Both the position numbers and the translations under genes were made by a program. Positions 1 through 12,200 of a DNA stretch of 64,000 nucleotides are shown here, one piece after another. The notes beneath the pieces were generated by a model. The model had not been told where the DNA came from, searched no databases, and saw only the letters and a list, made by a program, of their open reading frames with translations. The stretch is from the NCBI GenBank assembly GCA_020698575.1, contig CM036243.1, forward strand, positions 15,677,903 to 15,741,902. Direction: 5' to 3'. Every line of letters starts with the position of its first letter. Position 1 is the stretch's first letter. The DNA is from Bostrychus sinensis. Lineage: Eukaryota > Chordata > Actinopteri > Gobiiformes > Eleotridae.

Positions 1-1123
1 GGCATATCAGATGTGCTGTTGAGGGGGGGAACAGAGGCAGAGGCAGTCTTCAAGAGCCCGCTGTTTTTCCTAGAGTGCAAATGTAGCGTCTGTCGCAAAC
101 TTTCACTTGTCAAAATTAAAATGGCTTACTTCTCTATGATTGATGGCTACTTTGCAATTACAACATCTGATTTATGCGTCTTCACAGCCTCTGTCTTTAT
201 CAGCACAGTCCAATCATGTGACTATAAATGAGAAAGCATTATGTTTGCCATTAAAAAGGTTGTAGCTATTTATATATTCAATTTAGAAAACACCAGACAA
301 ACCCTAGGATGATAGAATGCATCGTTCTGAGAATTTTCCATTGCACAGGGGAAAGTAACTTAATGCAAATGTCATTTATCAGGTCTGCAGAACACTCAAG
401 TGCTGGTGAGCATGGTGACCCACTGCATTGGACTAGGCATACCTGAAGATATACTGCCACCTAGAGGAGACTTTAGCTCAGGGTCCACCTTGGCTGCTCT
501 AACCTCGATTTGAGAGAAACTAAATGAATGAGGAGACATTTAAGCAGGTTGGAAGGTTAGCCAGGGGAGGTATCTTGCAGGCTAACCTTTGTCCCCATAG
601 ATTTCAGCACAGATAAGTTGGGCAACAAGGTGGAGAGGGACTAGGTTTTAGTGAACAGGGACACGCTGCGGTGAAATAACCTTTTAAGTAGGGAGAAAAA
701 ACAAGTGACAAGGGAGGAAGGTAAGAGTGACATAGACGCAGATGTGTAGTGAGGTAAGTCCAGGGCGCAGGCAGGGGAAAGGCAGAGTGGAGGTAGGATG
801 AGTGCCTTGTGACAAGGAGAACTTTTTGTGTGAAAGTGATGCTTGTCAAGACGAGTCAAGAGGAAGCACAGGTTGCCATTTGAAAGGAGGACAAGAGAAA
901 AATACATCTGGATAGGAACTGAAAGAACAGGGATATGTGAGGTGAACGTCAATAGTTCAACATAGGTTATCAGGCATCAACACTGGAGGGTATCATTAAC
1001 TAGTTTGTAATGAACCAGGGAAATTTTAAAATAAAAGGATAACTGAAACCCTTAACAGGCATTGGTAGTTTAGTTTCAGCACCTATTCCCAGCCAATAGG
1101 AACCTATTTAAATGTTATACTAT

Positions 1124-1255
1124 GGAGAATCTAAATTGCCCCTCGTGAATGAACAAGAGAGTGAATAGTCCTTCTGTGTACGTCTCCAAATGTTAGCCCT
1201 GCGATTAACTGGCTATTGTCCAGTGTGGCCCTTGCCTCAGTCCCAAAGTAGCCCA
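1124..1255 (+). repeat. Degraded RTE-type LINE 3' fragment
   Basis: The stretch starting near 'tctaaattgcccct' and running through 'ccctgcgattaactggc' and 'gtccagtgtggccc' resembles the 3' region of an RTE-type retroposon that is very common in fish genomes. It is heavily mutated and truncated at both ends. The family is assigned from memory of its consensus. The antisense fragment at 32530-32622 looks like a slightly more downstream part of the same family. Confidence 0.5.
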
Positions 1256-1824
1256 ATTCAAAAAGTTAAACGCTTTCATAGATTCTGTACGTACAGGGTA
1301 AAATAGTACAAGCAAATACTTATTTTAATTGTATTGATTAGAATAATTATATAATATTGTGTAATATTCTAATTTTATGATATACTGAATATGTATTTTT
1401 GTGTGTACTGAATCTATGACATTTCACTTCGAATTAAACTACTTAAATAAATTAAATTGCACAATATTATAAGTCATTGACATGTGCCTGTATAATTTGT
1501 ATTTTAACATTGTCATCAATAAACTGCTTAAATGACATGACTAAAAAGTTAACAAAATCTAAATTAACCTAATAACTGTAATACTAACAGAACACCAATT
1601 CTACAATGTCAGAATTGTAGAAACCATTGTGCAAGTCTTAGAGCATTTCCAACATTTCATGGAGGAAATCCATAAAAATCCTGGAGGCTACCTTTTTTTT
1701 TTTTTTACTTTCCAGGCGCCTTGGAGTGCCACAGGCTATCAGAGTTGGCAGCACTCATTTCTAATTTCCCCTTGCCACTGGTTAGTTTTTACCAATTAAA
1801 CTAAGGATTCCTGAATCACACTGA

Positions 1825-4125
1825 CAGAAAGCTTGAATAACCAGAGGCAATGAGTTGACAAATGAGAAAAACACGGATCATAATTTGTAGTTTGCCGATT
1901 GGCCTTGGTGCATCAAGAGTGTCCTTCTGGTTAAAACGTTGGGTGTCATTCGCTAAGCTTGGATGGTACTACTGCAAATTTTATAATGAGTTAAAAGCTC
2001 ATTTTATAGTAGTCTAGTAATTACAGGGGTAGGCACTTGACATGACACCATATTCTGTGTGACCAAATAAAAATAATTTTAACATTTCACCTCTAAAATA
2101 TAATTACAGCAATACATAACAAGAGTTATATTACTGTTGCTGTTACTGTTTTAGACAGAAGATATGGGTTGTTTTGTTAGTAATCTAAATTAACCTGCAG
2201 TGCTCACTTGCGTGATTTTAAAGGTTAAAAACTATTTATATTCAGTTAGCACAACCAACATGTTGAGTAATTTGTGGCAAAGGTTCATAATGAGTAAACT
2301 GGAGTAAATCTGTGTGACAGTACCTTACAAAAGAGTTAATACTTAAGTTATGCTTTATCATTATTTTTAAGAATTAAATTGTTCATTTAAACCTTTTGCA
2401 CAAATCATTCATATTTGACAAAAAATGAGTACCGTTTGTCTTTTACTGTAATGTCATACCACAGGACAAAAAATTGCAGTTACATCTCCATTTGTCAAGT
2501 TTCCAGTTGCATTAAGTTTGGAGCAAACAGTTGAATGATTCCTAACTTAAAAGATTAATGTTGTTTTAAATATAGTCAAATCTCTGCATACATGGGTGGC
2601 CAGTTTAATTTCAGTTGTCTCCACCTAAAAGCATTTTAGCCTCTGCAGTTTTTACAAGCTATCCACTCATTTTAACCTTTCAGAATGGCAATAGGCAGTA
2701 TTTTTTAGTGTCAAACCACAACACTAAACTAATAATAATTTTTACTAAGCACCAGCAGCAGTTATTCCTACTTGTAGTTGTGTTTACAGTACAAGTGAAT
2801 TAGCAGTGCATATCTGTAATGATTACTTGTGATGAATAGTGTGCAAGGATGTAATTCTGTAACCTTGAGCATAAATGTGTGCTTTAATTTTGATAATTTA
2901 CCACTTGAAAGTGGGAGCATTATTCCTGCCTGACACAATGTGTTTCATTTCACTGATGATTCATCACCATGTAACACATGCTTAGTTGGTGATGCATTAA
3001 CCAGATCTTTTATTAATTTAATATTAATGACAAATAAATCAAATGACTACTCAGGAGGCAACAGTATAACGGGATGTTGATTAGGACATTATCATCCTAT
3101 ATGCATAATTCATTGTCCTGTGATTAAAGATGTCTATACTCTACTTGGGTGCATACACAAATTGAGGATTTTTTAACAATACAAACAGGAAGTTTAAATA
3201 GCCAGAGCCAATGACTTGTCAAATGAGGAAAACTTGGTTCATAATTTGTAGTTTTCTGGTTGGCCTTGGCGCTTTAAGTGTGTCCTTCTGGTTTTAATGT
3301 TTGGCATCATTTTATATGCACAAATTTTAATAACACTGCAGCTATTTTAAAAGTGAGGCCAAAAGTTGTTTGTGGTTTTAGACAGGAATTGTGCATTATT
3401 TCAGGACAAGATGAGTCATTTTGGTGTGGATCCAGGTCACTGTTTAGAGAAGGGTTTCTGTACAATTTTGAGATATGGACCAAAGATACTGACTTTTTAA
3501 AAGTTTCATTTTAGTGGATTCTGTTCCATTGTGAGATACAGTATAAGTGTTTTATGGCGCAATGGAAAGAGCAAAGCATTTACCCATGAACTAGAAGAGC
3601 TGTAAGTGTGAGTCGAGGTCTAGGAGTTATATCATCATTGTCAGATAGAATCAGTGCCTTAGCAGATGCCTATGCTCTCTGCCTCATGTTTTTTGATTTT
3701 TCTTTTTTTTCTTCCATTTTTTCTTTTTTTGTACATTGATAGGTTTTTAAGAATGCTATGAACAAAGAACAGTCTAAGACTTTTGCAGTGTACTGTATAT
3801 TTACTTTACAAAACTTGATTTCTACGATAATTAAAATAAATAGAAACTATTGTTTTTTAATAACAAAATAATCCAATCAGTGGAGAATTTCAGTGTGTTT
3901 CATTTCACTGATAATTCATCACTATACAACACATGCTTACTTGGTGATGCATTAACTAGTTCTTTTATGATTTTAATATTAATGACAAATAACACAAACG
4001 ACTACTCAAGAGGTGACAGTATAATGGGATGTTGATTGGGATTTTATTATCCTATATGCATAATTCATTGTTCTGTGATTATAGATGTCACTATACTGTA
4101 CATGAGTACGTATGGGGCTCTGAGT
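1825..4125. repeat. Diverged duplicated blocks
   Basis: Two pairs of similar blocks lie here in the same orientation. Block A at about 1828-1960 recurs at about 3190-3320; both contain 'cataatttgtagttt' and 'gtgtccttctggtt'. Block B at about 2940-3150 recurs at about 3888-4110; both contain 'ttaatattaatgacaaata' and 'cctatatgcataattcattg'. The copies differ by many substitutions and small gaps, so the duplication or repeated insertion is old. The block after 3.4 kb also resembles 13.88-13.99 kb, which suggests pieces of one interspersed repeat family and not a simple tandem duplication. I do not recognise the family. Confidence 0.55.
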
Positions 4126-5564
4126 TCTCACGGCAGCAGTGACCTAGGTCGTGGTTGGAGGTTTCCCCAGCCCTAGCTTCTCCTACATGTTATTACTTCC
4201 ATTAGAACTGGTCAATGAGATTAACAGAGATGTATGAACACAATGTGCGGCGAAATGAGCAAGCGCAGAGCACGTTTTTCATCATTACACACAATGATTA
4301 TGAATTAAACTTGGGGGGGAGAAAAAAAACGTGTGTAAATCCATATCTGCGTGCAGTAGTTGCCAGTAGTGGTAATGAAAGTATAAGATGATGAATGGTT
4401 GTAATACACGCTTTCACTTTTTATACATCTTGTTAACAGCGTTTCCTTAGAGATAAATTGAAATAAAAAACGCAGTGCTGCCGAATCAGCTGCTGTCAAC
4501 ACACGTTTATTAATTTCTGCCCTTTTCTGCCTCTTGATATGGCGTATTAAAAGTTCAATCATAACTTCTACTCTTACAAAAAATATTTTCACAGTAAACT
4601 TGATTAGTAATGGAATGTGCACCATCAAGATATTTAGCAAGAATGTACTACGAGTCTGCAGTCTCCTAGTATGACAGGTTGAATGTCAGCTACTTTTAGC
4701 TTGCTTCGTCGAGTGTATAATAAAAATATGACCTTTCAGTTTGTTTTGTTTATCTGCATATGATTTCCAAAGATAAGGCAAATCAATTCTCTATGCACAA
4801 TTCATATTCAGATTTTAAATAAAAAGCAATGACCCCAGTCACTCATTTGCTATTCAGTGTTCACTTGCAAACTGATGAGAATAATAATGAGAGGTAAGAA
4901 TTGCAAACAATAGGGGGTATTTGCATTTATATTTCTGATTGTGTTTCATAGAAAATGCCTTGATTGAAAAATACCGGGAGTGTACTTGCATGAATAAAAG
5001 TGAGGTTTTAGTGTTTGGACACAGTAAATAAAATAACTTGTTGGACATAGAAAACAGAATTGTGTGGTCTCCAGCCATCTGTTCTATTTAAGCTTTACAA
5101 TCTTCCTCAACTAAAAAGGCTTCTTTAGACAAATACTTCTTTTCCATGTGCAACATTTCACATTATGCAATTGTAGCAGCACACTATATGATTATAATAA
5201 GTTGGAATTTGTAACAATGGAAAAAAGCAGAATTAAATAGCAAACCAGACAATTTGAGGCATGGCATCATCCTAACATTTCTTCCAATCCTAAAATAGAT
5301 GCACTGTTGTTAAGTTGCCTGCAGGGTATTCCAGGTAGAATTTAAGAGCTTTTAATGCAACTGATGATAGAATTTATTGCCAATTTCCCATCCAACCTGC
5401 TACTATTAGTTACAACACATTCCTAAAATAGTGTTTGTTTTTCTTTTTAAATTGAGATCTTTTTTTTTACCTAAATAAAATGTGTTATGGACATGAGTTA
5501 CGCCACAGCTGATTAGCCTCCATTAAGTCTTTAAACTCTTTTTGGAAACGTTAATGGAGAAAAT

Positions 5565-5750
5565 AACAGTAATAGCTGGATGACTTGAATGACATAAATG
5601 GCCAAAATTGCAGCAAATATTTACTAATTCACCTGCAACACCAAAATGACAAGACCAAGAATATGTTGCAAATTAAAGTTAAGACCGAGATGAACAAAAT
5701 TTAATACTTAATATTTTCTAAAGGCTGTGATTTTGACACAAGAATATTTA
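5565..5750 (+). repeat. Unidentified interspersed repeat, copy 1
   Basis: This block shares 'ctggatga.ttgaatgac', 'aatggcca', a late 'gttgcaaatt'-like segment and 'gattttgacac' in the same order as 14795-14995, with many differences. It is probably a decayed mobile element. I cannot name the family. Confidence 0.4.
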
Positions 5751-6021
5751 ATACCTTTTTTAACACTTCCTTGGGAATAACCCAGGTTATGGTCATTGTT
5801 TTTACATCAGTCAATGTTACAACCAATGTTACCTTGATTTTTGTAATGAAAAAGCACTTTTTAATAATCTGAACCTAGATTAGAACATAGATTCTGCATG
5901 CCATGTCATTAGGCAACTAAATGTCATGTATTTGTGTCTTTAAGTTAAAGAGTGATTTTAATTATTAACACAAGTATTTCTAAATTAACTTGTTGTGTAT
6001 CTGCTAAGGAGAAGGTCTCAC

Positions 6022-6210
6022 CTTGTACATAGTGCTGCCCAGCTGGGCAGGGGACATGCTGACAACTACTCCAGCAGACTGCAGGGCTGATATCTTCTCT
6101 TTGGCCCCGCCTTTTCCACCAGCGATGATGGCGCCGGCGTGGCCCATCCTACGGCCAGGAGGAGCAGTTAGCCCTGCGATGAAGGACACCACCGGCTTGG
6201 CATTAGCACC
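6022..6210 (-). CDS. suclg1: SUCLG1 exon 8
   Basis: This exon encodes residues 254-316. It carries GLTAPPGRRMGHAGAI, with the phosphorylated active-site histidine at 277, and the glycine-rich AGGKGGAKEK loop. The acceptor is 'tgtccag' and the donor 'gtgaga'. A working donor at the end shows that one more coding exon should follow. Confidence 0.95.
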
Positions 6211-9200
6211 CTGGACACAGCAAGGGAACAGGAAGACAAAACAAAACATGAGTGGAAAATGAGGTGAAAGAGGACAGATACTGAAAATAAGCTCTAGGGA
6301 GATTCATGAAGATGCGAGTGCAATTAGAAAGGCAACTAAATGGATGGAAAAACACAGGGCAGGAAGGACAGCATCACACCGGAGGAGGTGGCTGTACAGA
6401 GGCAGAATTAGTTTCTGCACCTGCATTTGATTCATTCATTAGAAACTGAACACCGCATGTCCTCCCATTACAGGCCCCCATGATAACAGGCTTGTCTAAG
6501 CAGCCATCTCTGTCTCAGTCTACATTATTAAAACAAAGGGTCAATCAAGCCATTTAATTGCATGGCTTGCTGTATGACCAGATAGGGGCCCCGGCTCCTG
6601 CCATTTCCTATCATCTCATTTCTGAGATGGTAATTAGTCATGCAGGCACTGATTAGCCCAGTGCCTGTCTATGCTGCTTGCTCTGTGATGGATGTTTCGT
6701 TCAACAGTTAAGATCATTTCCAAGGTGAAGTGAGCTAATATTTCATCTTCAGCAATAACATCCTAACCAGCGTGAGAGGATCTGGGTGTGAACTGTGTGT
6801 GTGTGTGTGGGGGGGGCTAATATTTCATACTTAAGAATAACAACATAATTGAAGAGGATGGCTTTGGAAGCACATACACACATAGATTCTCCTGCCTTTT
6901 CAACACAAGCCGGGGCTCATCTGGCACACTCCTTTCAGAGAGTGAATGTGGCGTGTTCAACAGCCAAAGTAATACAGTGAGGTCCTTGAAAAGACGCCCA
7001 CTCCTGCTGCCATTTCAGCCTAAAATTTAAACTCGCGAGAACAAGATGGCAGACACCAACATAAACCAAAGATGGCTTTTAATAATTAAGCATATTAGGA
7101 TGTGTATCTGCCAGGGAAATGTTGAAGACCTTGGCTAAAGATGTGCCGCTAATGAGACATTAGTGCTCTAAATATGTTTCAAGCATCTGTTTTGTGTGTA
7201 GAAAAATGTAGGCACAAAAAAAAAATGGTGCTAAATCCCACTTAGTATTGAGAAGTCAAATCACGTTGTAGATAAACACACCAGCCTCATGCGAATCAGG
7301 TCTTAAATCTACCTTAAACGAAACAGCTTTAATTGCTTTATTAATCCCTGCCTCCCTGGACTGCTAACAATGCATACAGGCGAAGGGAGTCAAACTGCCA
7401 TTCACTTTACGTATTTTCCACTGCTAGCACTTCAGATATATTAGCCTAATTATGAGGCCAATATGTTCGCTCCGCAACTTTTGTGAGCCAATAAAAAAAA
7501 GCTGTGTTCTGTAAACACAAAACAGCCTGATCCTCTGCTCACAAGATTAAAAAGCCAAGACCAGACAATTAACCACTTCTATACACTTGGCGAGCAGAAT
7601 ATAAAGCGTACCACACAGAGCAAGAGTGCATTGTGTGCCCATAGGTATTACAAGGGTTTAGCTCTTCTTAGTGGAAGATGCGCTAAAGTCAAAAGACTCT
7701 AAAAGTAAAAAAAAAAAAAAAAAGTAAACTTCAACTGTAGGTGCCAGATACTCTGACCTACTTAATATGCATGAAGCAAATTGTAATATGGTTATTTTGT
7801 GTAAAAGCTATCCCTGACTTCAGAAAGCCTGTGAAACTCTAGCAATGATAGGCAGACCTTTGATGCAGGTGACTTTTAACAGCATATTACGTTGGCAAGT
7901 ATGGCAGGTGTTGATGAGAACTGAACCTTCAAATGTGCCCTGGAACATGACATCTGACAGCAAACCCGGTGGCAAGAGTTTTTTTTTCTCTCTCTCTCTT
8001 CTCAATGTTACAGAATGAAAACATCTGTAGATAAACCATGTCCGTTACACTGAGGATAGGTAATTCAATATTTTAACCTTGTGGTCTAGTGTGTCTCGCA
8101 TAGAGGAGTTCAATATAAGTAATCATGCATGATGCGCATCAACCGTGTCACTAGACCCTTTAATTTGCTGAGGATTTAATACACTGCAGTATCCAGCACT
8201 ATCTATGAGGTTAATGTGAAATATGGCCATTGGAAGACCAACTATTGTTTTAATACCACAATTATTACTTAAACAACATATAATTCCTACATAATTCAGT
8301 TACTCAAATCATTTCAATTAATTTGGAAACTGAAGATACACACAAGAATTAATATGCTTTTGGGTAAAGTGGTTGGAGCTCACAGCTCGTCTTTACAGCC
8401 GCTGCATGTTTCATATTAATACAAAACACTGGAGCTGCTCTAGGTTACTGTTTTGGTGTTTTGAATTCAAATGTGGACATATCAGAAAAAATTCACCCAA
8501 GGAGAAACAAAGAGCACAAAAACGCTACCTTTCTTTCTACTACTGAAACTGTGGAGCAAGTACAAATTTCACAGAACTTAATTTTATACAGTTCTTTAAA
8601 AATGTGGAGCTATGTTTGTAGCTGGGCTTTTTCACGCCTGTCTTTCATTTGAACTGTCCCTCACTGTCAGCACACTGGGTTATTGGTCTGGATGTGTGAG
8701 GGAGGCTGTTTGTACTTTATTTTGTTGAGGGAGAAAAGTTATTCTTCTGAGACGCTAGCGGGAGATTTGCATGCATTAGAGGAGCTGAGGGCAAATCAAA
8801 TCCATTTTTCAGCTCAAGAGCACCATTGTCACGTGCATGCTCACACTGAAATAAACACGTATAGACTTGGAAATGCACAGAAGAAAAGTCATCTGCGAGT
8901 TAAAAGTCGCAAAATGTCAATTACAAGTTCGGAGCGGCACAGCTGTGCAGGTCAATCATCACCCTGCCGCTCTTTATGACAAGTGGGAATCACAAAAGGT
9001 TCCGAGCTTGTGAACACCACAGGTTTCTCAAACAAGGTCTGTGAAATCATACCTTCCCCCATCTGCCGCCCTTTTGTCTTAACCATACAGACCCATCGAG
9101 CCACGAGAGAAAGCCTCAGGCAGGGATCAAAAGCAAAAGGACACTTTTAAAGTTCCCCTTGTTCTGGATGTACGACGCTTTCCACACTTCACTCAAACTG

Positions 9201-12200
9201 ATATATTCAAAAGGGCATGACTAAGAGCTAATTCAGAGATGGATAAATATTTCATAGAAGCTGATTTATGTGTGAAGGTGAAGTGGAAGAAAGAGAGAGT
9301 ATAAAGTATAATATAATACAAGCAGAGTGAGGTGTTATAATGGGTGTCCATGTGGTACTTCCATACCGAGTTGTGCTCTTTGAGGTACTCTGCTGCGTTC
9401 TCCTCTGCATTGCCTCCGATCTCTCCAATAAGAATGATGCCCTCTGTCTTTGGGTCCTGCAGGAACACTTCCAGACAGTCTATGAAGTTTGTTCCGTTGA
9501 ATGGGTCCCCGCCAATACCTTGTAAAAGGCAGAGCAAACACTTGTAGTACACTTAAGACTCCCAGAAGTATCATTTGAGTGAATATTTAGAGATTATGAG
9601 GCTTTTTAGCCTGAGGGTGGAAGAAAAAGAGGGTGAAAGGTTTGCTCAAGCCTTTCTTTCAACAGACAGCATCCCAACAATGTTTCAAGTGTTTGCACTC
9701 AACAAAAACAGATTTAAAAAAAGTTCTTCTCTGTGAAGAGAGTTTATTTTGTCTGGTAAAGGGACTAACTTTATTCATGTTGAACTAAACTGAGCTGAAA
9801 GTGTGGTATTTAGAATAAAGACAGAAAACAAAACAAATACAGTCCTATGTCAATGTAGAATATGGCAGAAAAGTACATTTATTTTAGTAGTTCCATTCCA
9901 AAAGTAAGTATATCAATATAGTACAGAGGGAGTTATTATATTGCAAATATATAATAATTAATTGTGATGATCATGTGATATATTTATTTATTATATTATA
10001 CCTTATTTTGTTAACTGTTAACTAATTATCACAATTGAACTGAATTTTTTGATGTAGGACTGTACATCATAGTATTTGGTTCCACATAATATCTTTACAT
10101 TTGTGTTCTGTACAACTGCCAAATTTTCCGGACTCTAAGTCGCTCTTTTTTTCATAGTCTGGCTAGGGGCGAGACGTATACTCAGGTGCGACTTATATAT
10201 TACAATATTTCACATGTTCGTTAGAGGGCACTCTAGGATTGTGTACCAGCATCTGGTGCTCCTGTACCACTGACAATTTAAAATGTAAACATTACCGGTA
10301 ACAACTTAGGCTATAAAGACAACTGAGAAAGAGCGGAATAATTGGAAATAGAAGTGATGCTGAGTCTGACGACAGCCACGCAGAAGAGGAAGAGGCGCTT
10401 CAGTCTACCTCCGGAGTTGGTGGAGCCATTCAGAAGCGACAACAAGGATGAAGATTTTAAAGGATTTAGCGATTAGGAGTGAGCTTGTGAGTTTGGTGAA
10501 CTTGTTATATTATTATATTCTTTATGCTATGGTTATGTAAATAACTGTCAATATATTACGTTAACATATGAGACACCTATTCAGTTTGTTGTTTATGCTT
10601 CATGTAGCTGAATAACCATCAATGTGCTACATTAGCATACCGCACAGCGATTCAGCCTATTGTTCTCTGTTCTATTATTACTATAACATGCCTTTCAAGA
10701 TGAAATGTCTGTTCTTGGTGTTGGATTTTGTAAAATAAATTTCTCCCCAAAAATGCAACTTATAGTCCAGTGCGACTTATATACATTTTTTTCTTCTTCA
10801 TTTTGCATTTTTTGGCTACTTATACTCTGGAGCGACTTATAGTCCAGAAAATACGGTACATCTACAGAGAGGTCATTTTCTGTTAAAGGTTAATTTATAT
10901 TTTAAAAGTATGAATAAATGTGTTTAGAATGTCACTGATTTTCATGTTTGGCTGTGTGAGTGAAGCTTTTGACTTACACAGTAGCAGGAGTGTCAGGTGC
11001 GGTTTATTGTTTGTGTGATTAATTAAATTTTGGAAATGAGGGTAGATTATACTATAGCCCTGACGGCTTTAGTTCCAAAAACTACTGCTACAATTACCTG
11101 TACAATTTTTTCCCTCAAAAAAGTGTTCACTACAGAGTTCAATATTTAATTATGTCATGCTGACAAATCACTAAAGGACCCATTAAAACACAAGAAAATG
11201 TATAAAATAGTGTTACACAAATTTTAAGTTCCTGTACTGTAATTACAAAACCCTGAACACTGACAAAAATCACTTGCATAATAATTACAGCTAAGGTGAG
11301 CCACATTGCCAGCAACAAAGACGGCATTGATATTAAATACTGTAGTAAGTGCAATTTGCAGGGGCCCCTAGGTCATACTCAGATTTAAGAAGTCTCTTAC
11401 AGAAGCTACCAATAAACCCTTTTAATGAACTCTCCGATATTTAATACAGTTGCAGCATTGGCTTTATGAAGTCTGGCTAGAGGACAGTCTATAATTAAAA
11501 TGTCTAAATAATAATGAAGCCAACTTGTTTTTTAGTGCATGTGGGTGTCCGAGCTGCTCTTTGACATACAGTAAAATGTCTAGCAGGAGATATACTATTG
11601 TATATATAGTATATAAATGTTTTCGTAAGATAGATATATTCTAATATTTGCTCTAGTCATAGTCATTGATCTAGTCATTACTAATAATTTATTAAATTAC
11701 AACAATAAAAACAAATTAAGAATAGTAAAGTCAATTACATGGCTTAGACTTTATTGCTGCTAATACTTGCTGATTACTTCCTGCTAATACTTCTCAGGAT
11801 TTCTGAAGAGGATGTTGCATTTGCTTCAAAAAAAAAAACAAAAAACTAATGCTTTCTTATTTGTGCTTCATAATATCAAACCCAAGATGTACTTTTGAAA
11901 ATGTAATTATTGCTCATAGTAAAGAGCTTTTAGAGAGTTACGTTCAATTTGAGATGAAAAGGTAATTAACTAAAGAAATGCACAGCTAGAAGGTTGAAAA
12001 TGAATGTTTTTCTGTTTGTCAAAAGAAACAAAGAAGCTCTTCAGGTTAATGAAAACATATTGGCAAGGTTGTTAGTTTTAAAAAAATTAATAGTGTAACA
12101 ACATGTTAATATAATAGTGATTTCAAAAATACAATCCCTTTCCATACACTTGCTCTGTTATTCAAAGCAGTATTTAGATCTAATGGCTGTTTAACATGCC

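Larger units (their letters stand above)
1..6021. other. No recognised exon; old repeats
   Basis: This AT-rich stretch lies beyond the last SUCLG1 exon that I could find. It probably contains the final SUCLG1 intron and possibly its short terminal exon and 3' UTR, but I could not locate an exon encoding the usual C-terminal tail. The open frames here are short and match nothing I recognise. Visible structure is a degraded RTE-type LINE fragment near 1.1 kb, diverged duplicated blocks between 1.8 and 4.1 kb, and a copy near 5.57 kb of a repeat that recurs at 14.8 kb. Confidence 0.6.

Noticed and set aside
3553..3620. tRNA-like A-box (tggcgcaatgg) followed by a tcga-containing possible B-box
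   Set aside because: The B-box is poor and no cloverleaf forms. At best it is a very decayed tRNA-derived SINE.
4305..4640. A 111-codon minus-strand open frame downstream of SUCLG1
   Set aside because: It has no recognisable domain and AT-driven composition, and it does not contain the expected SUCLG1 tail.
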